The notes beneath the pieces were generated by a model, which had not been told where the DNA came from, ran no database searches, and saw nothing but the letters and a program-made list of their open reading frames with translations. The position numbers and the translations under genes are program-made. From Usitatibacter palustris (GTDB lineage: Bacteria; Pseudomonadota; Gammaproteobacteria; Burkholderiales; Usitatibacteraceae), in assembly GCF_013003985.1 (NCBI RefSeq), contig NZ_CP053073.1:124001-188000 (forward strand): a stretch of DNA of 64,000 nt, written 5' to 3'. Position 1 is the stretch's first letter. Every line of letters begins with the position of its first letter. Positions 59,807-64,000 of this stretch are shown one piece after another.

Positions 59807-59846
59807 AATAATCGATCCTCCGAAGTGGCCGGTCCGCCTTTCCCGC

Positions 59847-60923
59847 ATGAGAACTATGAACACGAACGGCAGTACGGGTCGGCCTGCGAGCATCCTCCTC
59901 CTCCTCCTGCTGTTACTGGTTCCGGAACGCGCCTTTGCGCAGGCCTGGACTGGCAACGGGCCCAACGACAACTGGAGCACAGGCGCCAACTGGGCCGGCG
60001 GAGTCGCTCCGGCGAGCAGCAGTGGGACGGTCGTGACGTTCCTTATATCGCCGCGTATGTCGCCCATCGTCGACGTGCCATGGACGATCAATCGCATGGA
60101 CCTGTTTTCCGGTGTGTACACCGTGACCGGCCAGGCGATCACCTTCGCTGGCGCGTCGCCCTTGCTGATTTCCAGTGCCCAGAATCACGTGGTCTCTGCC
60201 CCGCTGGTCATTCCGACTTCCCTGGAAATCTTCACCAACGTGAGCCTGCTGACCGTCTCGGGAGGGATCAGCGGAACGGGCGCACTGAGCGTCAATGGAA
60301 TCGGCGCAGTGCGGATCGAAGGGGTCAATACTTTCTCGGGTGGAGTCAGTGTCGTTGGGGGCACGGCCCTCCTCGTGGTCGGGTCGATCCCGGGGCCGGT
60401 TACTGTTGGTATCGCTGCAAGGGTGTCTGGCGCTTTCGGCACTGTGGGCGGCGACGTCATCGTGCAGTCAACCGGCTACATCGCTTCCACGTCCTCTTAC
60501 CTGGCGCTCAGCACCGGCAATCTCACGATCGCCGGGACGGCCCTGGTGCATATCGGTGGCCCGGCACCGGGCACGCAGTACGGGATCATCAACGTCACGG
60601 GTACCGTCAACCTCACCGGCGGGACGCTTGTGCTCACCGGTGGACATTCGCCGTCGCCGGGTCAGGTCTTCACCATCATCACCAACGACGGCGGCGAGCC
60701 GGTCACAAGTACGTTCGCGGGACTCCCGGAGGGCGGGACGGTTCTTCTCAACGGCGTGCCGCTGCGCATCTCCTACCTCGGGGGTACCGGCAACGACGTG
60801 ACGTTGACCGCGTTGGGCGGCGCGCCTCCCGTCTCGGTGCCCACGCTTTCGCAATGGTCGCTCCTGCTACTGGCTACGTTCGTGCTGGGTATCGGATCGC
60901 TCGCCTCGAAGCGCAAGAGGTAA
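59847..60923 (+). CDS. Autotransporter-repeat-like protein with IPTL-CTERM sorting signal
   Basis: 358 residues from ATG 59847. Signal sequence (LLLLLLLLVPERAFAQ), then Gly/Thr/Val-rich beta-strand repeats (VSGGISGTGALSVNG, VEGVNTFSGGVSVVGG-like) typical of beta-helix passenger regions. The C-terminus is V-P-T-L-S-Q-W-S followed by a hydrophobic helix and S-K-R-K-R, a classic IPTL-CTERM tail for exosortase-type processing. It should be a surface or matrix protein; its sortase must be encoded elsewhere. Confidence 0.88.
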   Translation: MRTMNTNGSTGRPASILLLLLLLLVPERAFAQAWTGNGPNDNWSTGANWAGGVAPASSSGTVVTFLISPRMSPIVDVPWTINRMDLFSGVYTVTGQAITFAGASPLLISSAQNHVVSAPLVIPTSLEIFTNVSLLTVSGGISGTGALSVNGIGAVRIEGVNTFSGGVSVVGGTALLVVGSIPGPVTVGIAARVSGAFGTVGGDVIVQSTGYIASTSSYLALSTGNLTIAGTALVHIGGPAPGTQYGIINVTGTVNLTGGTLVLTGGHSPSPGQVFTIITNDGGEPVTSTFAGLPEGGTVLLNGVPLRISYLGGTGNDVTLTALGGAPPVSVPTLSQWSLLLLATFVLGIGSLASKRKR

Positions 60924-60933
60924 CGCGATCACG

Positions 60934-63204
60934 ATGGGCGATTACCTGGCGAACCTGAACCCGGAGCAACTGAAGGCCGTCACGCTTCCCCGCGAGTCCG
61001 CGCTGATCCTCGCGGGCGCCGGGAGCGGGAAGACGCGCGTGCTCACCACGCGCATCGCGCACCTCATCCAGTCGGGGCAGGCGAGCCCCGCGGGCATCCT
61101 CGCGGTGACGTTCACCAACAAGGCCGCGAAGGAAATGCTCACGCGGCTCTCGGCGATGCTGCCGATCAACGTGCGCGGCATGTGGGTCGGCACCTTTCAC
61201 GGCATCTGCAACCGGCTGCTGCGCACGCACCACCGCGATGCCGCCTTGCCGCAGCTCTTCCAGATCCTCGATTCGGGCGACCAGCAGTCGCTGATCAAGC
61301 GGCTGGCGAAGTCGCAGGGCATGGACGACGAGAAATTCCCGCCGCGCCAGATGCAGAACTTCATCAACAACTGCAAGGAAGCGGGCCTGCGCGCCAACGC
61401 GGTGGAGGCGGGCGACGATTTCACGCGCCGCATGGTCGCGTTCTACGCGGACTACGACGCGCAGTGCAACCGCGAGGGCGTGGTCGATTTCGCGGAGCTG
61501 CTGCTGCGCACCTTCGAGCTGCTCGCGAAGAACCTGAACCTCCTCACGCACTACCAGGAGCGCTTCAAGTACATCCTGGTCGACGAGTTCCAGGACACGA
61601 ACAAGCTCCAGTACAAGTGGATCAAGATGCTCGCGGGCTCCAACGGCTGCGTTTTTGCGGTGGGGGACGATGATCAGTCCATATACCGCTTTCGAGGAGC
61701 TGAAGTCGGCAACATGAACGACTTCGTGCGCGACTTCGCCGTCGAGCACGTGGTGAAGCTCGAGCAGAACTACCGCTCGCAGGGCCACATCCTCGATGCG
61801 GCCAACGCGATCATCGCGAAGAACAAGGCGCGCCTCGGGAAGAACCTCTGGACCTCCGAGGGCAAGGGCGAGCAGCTGCGCGTGTTCGCGGCTGCCACCG
61901 ACTCCGAAGAGGCGCAATACATCGTCGATGAGGTGAAGCAGCTGCACCGCGAAGGCATGCCGATGAACGAGATCGCGCTGCTGTATCGCTCGAATGCGCA
62001 GTCGCGAGTGCTCGAGCACGCGTTGTTCCGCGCGCGTCTCCCGTACAAGGTCTACGGCGGCCTGCGCTTCTTCGAGCGCATGGAGGTGAAGCACGCGCTC
62101 GCCTACCTGCGCCTCGCGGGCAACCCGGACGACGACTCGGCCTTCACGCGCGTGGTGAACTTCCCCGCGCGCGGCGTGGGCGCGCGTTCCGTCGAGCAGC
62201 TGCAGGAAGCCGTCGAGCAAGGCATCAAGCCCAGCCTCATGTCGGCGGCGCGCGCCGGTGTCGTGAGTGGTCGGAGCGGCACCGCGATCGCCCAGTTCAT
62301 CGCGATCATCGACCTGCTGCGCACGGCCTCGGAAAACCTGCGCCTTCCCGAGCTCATTGAAGAGGTGCTCGAACGCTCCAACCTCGCGGCGCACTACGCC
62401 GCCGAGCGCGATGGCCAGGACCGCGTGGAGAACCTGCACGAGCTGGTGAACGCGGCGACACTCTTCGCCGAGGAGTTCGAGCACGGCGAAACGCCCGCGG
62501 GCGAAGCGGAAGCCGATGTTGCGCCGGTCGGCACGCACCAGCAGCAGGTGCTCGCCGCATTCCTTTCGCACGCGAGCCTCGAAGCCGGCGAGCACGAAGC
62601 GGCGGCGGGCGCGGATGCGCTGCAACTCATGACCGTGCACTCCTCCAAGGGTCTCGAGTTCCACGCGGTGTTCGTTTCGGGTCTCGAGGAAGGCCTCTTC
62701 CCGCACGACAACAGCATGAACGAGGACGGCGGCCTCGAAGAGGAGCGCCGCCTGATGTACGTCGCGATCACGCGCGCGAGGAAACGCCTCTACGTCACCT
62801 ACGCCGGCACGCGCATGCTCCACGGCCAACCGCGCTACGGGATGGTCTCGCGCTTCGTCGACGAGATCCCGGCCGAGCTGTGCAAATGGATCGTGCTGCC
62901 CGAGCGCGCGCAGACGCGCTGGAACTCGGGCGCGTCATCGAACTCCTCATGGGGCTCGGGCGGAGGGCGCGCGCCGCAGGCTGATCCCGATCGCTACGCC
63001 ACCGCACCGCGCGCGAAGTTCGAGCTCGAGCGCCCCGACGCGCATCCCTTCGCCATCGGCCAGAACGTGCAGCACGCGAAGTTCGGCGAAGGCGTGGTGC
63101 TCAACTTCGAAGGCCGCGGCCTGGACGCGCGCATCCAGGTGCGCTTCAAGACCGACGGCACGAAGTGGCTGGCACTGCAGTACGCGAAGCTGACCGCTGC
63201 TTGA
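60934..63204 (+). CDS. uvrD: DNA helicase II (UvrD/PcrA family)
   Basis: 756 residues. SF1 3'-5' helicase for mismatch and excision repair. Walker A LAGAGSGKTRVLTTRI, GTFHGICNRLLR (Ic), DEFQDTNKLQY (II), DDDQSIYRFRGA (III), LEQNYRSQGHIL (IV) and LMTVHSSKGLEFHAVF (V), with ITRARKRLYV (VI). The C-terminal Tudor-like RNA polymerase-binding domain is present (HAKFGEGVVLNFEG). It starts 10 bases after the IPTL-CTERM gene. Confidence 0.95.
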   Translation: MGDYLANLNPEQLKAVTLPRESALILAGAGSGKTRVLTTRIAHLIQSGQASPAGILAVTFTNKAAKEMLTRLSAMLPINVRGMWVGTFHGICNRLLRTHHRDAALPQLFQILDSGDQQSLIKRLAKSQGMDDEKFPPRQMQNFINNCKEAGLRANAVEAGDDFTRRMVAFYADYDAQCNREGVVDFAELLLRTFELLAKNLNLLTHYQERFKYILVDEFQDTNKLQYKWIKMLAGSNGCVFAVGDDDQSIYRFRGAEVGNMNDFVRDFAVEHVVKLEQNYRSQGHILDAANAIIAKNKARLGKNLWTSEGKGEQLRVFAAATDSEEAQYIVDEVKQLHREGMPMNEIALLYRSNAQSRVLEHALFRARLPYKVYGGLRFFERMEVKHALAYLRLAGNPDDDSAFTRVVNFPARGVGARSVEQLQEAVEQGIKPSLMSAARAGVVSGRSGTAIAQFIAIIDLLRTASENLRLPELIEEVLERSNLAAHYAAERDGQDRVENLHELVNAATLFAEEFEHGETPAGEAEADVAPVGTHQQQVLAAFLSHASLEAGEHEAAAGADALQLMTVHSSKGLEFHAVFVSGLEEGLFPHDNSMNEDGGLEEERRLMYVAITRARKRLYVTYAGTRMLHGQPRYGMVSRFVDEIPAELCKWIVLPERAQTRWNSGASSNSSWGSGGGRAPQADPDRYATAPRAKFELERPDAHPFAIGQNVQHAKFGEGVVLNFEGRGLDARIQVRFKTDGTKWLALQYAKLTAA

Positions 63205-63265
63205 CCGGCGGTTTGCCGGTCGGTGCGCTGCGGTCATCCTGAGCGCCACGAAGGATCTGCTTTTC
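63203..63265 (+). repeat. Hairpin plus half copy of the dispersed repeat (R5)
   Basis: GACCGGC / GCCGGTC (63203-63221) forms a short hairpin without a T-tract at the uvrD stop. From 63233 GTCATCCTGAGCGCCACGAA runs on to GGATCTGCTTTT, matching one arm of the dispersed repeat; no complementary arm follows. It is a degenerate half copy. Confidence 0.65.
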
Positions 63266-63352
63266 GCGGGTGGACTTAGCCGCCCTCGAGGTTCATCCTG
63301 ACGGCAGCAAAAGAATGGGGATCAACCCCATCCCTCTATCAGGGGAGGGAAC

Positions 63353-63787
63353 GTGGCGCACCGCTCGTTACGCTGGTTCATCACCGCGGCCATCCTTGCG
63401 GCCGCCACCGCCTGCGCCCTCCTGGCGCTCGACGCCTACCAAGGCCTCGCCGATGCCCGCGAGCTGGTCGCGAAGGGCGGCGAGATCGAGGGAATCATCA
63501 CCGATGTGGACGTCGCGGGAAGGCACCTTTCCTCGCGCATCTCCTACATCTACACCGTGGCGAGTGGCGCCCACACCCGCGTCAACCGGCCGATCCCGTA
63601 CGCCGAGGTCGAGCGCCTGCGCCGGGGCGCGAAGATCAAGGTCTGGGTGGATCCGGCCAAGCCCGAGCAGGCCGTGACGGCCGCTGAAGTGGCCGAGCAC
63701 GAGTCGGTGGTGAACCGGATGCTCTACCCGCTCGCGTGCCTCACGCTTTTCGCGTGGGCGATCGCGCGGATCATGGGGGGGCGGTAG
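63353..63787 (+). CDS. Small membrane protein of the DUF3592-like type
   Basis: 144 residues from GTG 63353. Two hydrophobic segments (FITAAILAAATACALLAL near the start; YPLACLTLFAWAIARIM at the end) enclose a soluble domain with GEIEGIITDVDVAG, YIYTVASGAHTR and a Gly-x-x-I-x-V-W-V-D-P-A-K-P-E-Q motif, characteristic of DUF3592. Function unknown. The 3' end overlaps the convergent gene at the window end by 17 bases. Confidence 0.8.
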   Translation: MAHRSLRWFITAAILAAATACALLALDAYQGLADARELVAKGGEIEGIITDVDVAGRHLSSRISYIYTVASGAHTRVNRPIPYAEVERLRRGAKIKVWVDPAKPEQAVTAAEVAEHESVVNRMLYPLACLTLFAWAIARIMGGR

Positions 63788-64000
63788 GCGCGGGAGCGGC
63801 GGGAGGCGGCGTCTCGAAGACGTTGCGATACGCCACGTAGGTGCTGGCGAAGAGCGTGGGCAGCGCGACCAGCAGGCCCAGGCCCCACGGAATGAAGGCC
63901 ACGATGAACATCAGGAAGATCGCGAGGAAGTAGACCGCGAGCGCACCCGGGTTGGAGACCATCGCATAGAGGCTCCAGCGCAGCGCGTGCGACGTGGACA
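63771..64000 (-). CDS. BPSS1780-type membrane protein (C-terminal part)
   Basis: The frame is open to the end of the window, so the N-terminus is missing. About 75 residues: ALRWSLYAMVSNPGALAVYF, a long hydrophobic segment (LAIFLMFIVAFIPWGLGLLVAL) and LFASTYVAYRNVFE, ending in a Pro/Ala tail. These features match the last helix of the betaproteobacterial BPSS1780 membrane family. Function unknown. Confidence 0.7.
   Translation of the reverse strand, partial: STSHALRWSLYAMVSNPGALAVYFLAIFLMFIVAFIPWGLGLLVALPTLFASTYVAYRNVFETPPPAAPAPTAPP

Noticed and set aside
55700-60142. Very long open frame on the minus strand opposite the secreted proteins
   Set aside because: It is Arg/His/Asp-rich and mirrors the repeat genes of the plus strand; high GC leaves antisense frames open. 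The plus-strand products have signal peptides and recognisable repeats.

Overview
The window looks like a chromosomal segment of a GC-rich Gram-negative betaproteobacterium. The evidence is the leuS-lptE-holA-proA-nadD-rsfS-rlmH-maf-rng gene order, the pilT/pilU next to yggS-proC-yggT arrangement, a BPSS1780-type membrane protein and an IPTL-CTERM sorting signal. A soil or freshwater Usitatibacter-like lineage would fit, but the sequence alone does not prove it. No tRNA, rRNA, CRISPR array or replication origin was seen.

Region 1 (1-14704) is the accessory part, visibly less GC-rich than the rest. An exported beta-domain protein (partial) overlaps by one base a large Rhs/YD-repeat gene that carries a lipobox-type signal peptide and a frameshift. 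The variable Rhs tip is followed by a membrane partner gene. Downstream lie one intact orphan tip-partner cassette and one wrecked cassette on the same strand, then seven orphan cassettes on the opposite strand. Each starts at the same Y-N-Y-F codons (CTACAACTACTTC in nearly all copies), followed by the conserved R-x-Y-D...ESDP(I/V)GL core, a unique C-terminal domain, and an overlapping or abutting small gene that is nearly always a lipoprotein, exported protein or membrane protein. A complete tyrosine recombinase gene lies directly beyond the last cassette. The geometry resembles the Rci/pilV shufflon: inversion between the site in the full-length gene and any opposite-strand site would put a different toxin tip, with its partner, in frame behind the Rhs core. 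This is the most interesting hypothesis in the window and it is untested.

Region 2 (14.8-19.2 kb) is housekeeping: the pilus retraction ATPases PilU and PilT, divergent from yggS-proC-yggT. Region 3 (19.2-38.0 kb) is acyl-CoA catabolism. One operon (acyl-CoA synthetase, ACAD10/11-type dehydrogenase, APH-like kinase, SDR, thiolase, bifunctional hydratase/dehydrogenase) resembles 4-hydroxyacid (levulinate-type) pathways. It is followed by a Liv-type ABC importer operon whose LivF has lost the Walker A lysine. Divergent from this is a six-gene operon of two acyl-CoA dehydrogenases, a ComB-like protein, an SDR, a quinone-oxidoreductase-like enzyme and an IclR regulator, with a candidate IclR operator in the divergent intergenic region.

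Region 4 (38.0-42.1 kb) holds a mosaic of palindromic repeats, a cluster of tiny membrane proteins with a shared motif, and a dynamin-like GTPase. Region 5 (42.1-51.3 kb) is the rng-to-leuS housekeeping run on the minus strand. Region 6 (51.4-64.0 kb) carries a FecR/SPOR protein, a 14-copy delta-60 repeat protein, a glycosidase-like secreted protein sharing C-terminal domains with it, a small P-loop kinase, an IPTL-CTERM protein, a UvrD helicase and two small membrane proteins. A dispersed palindromic repeat (TGTCATCCTGAG...GGACCTGCT) occurs between many of these units.
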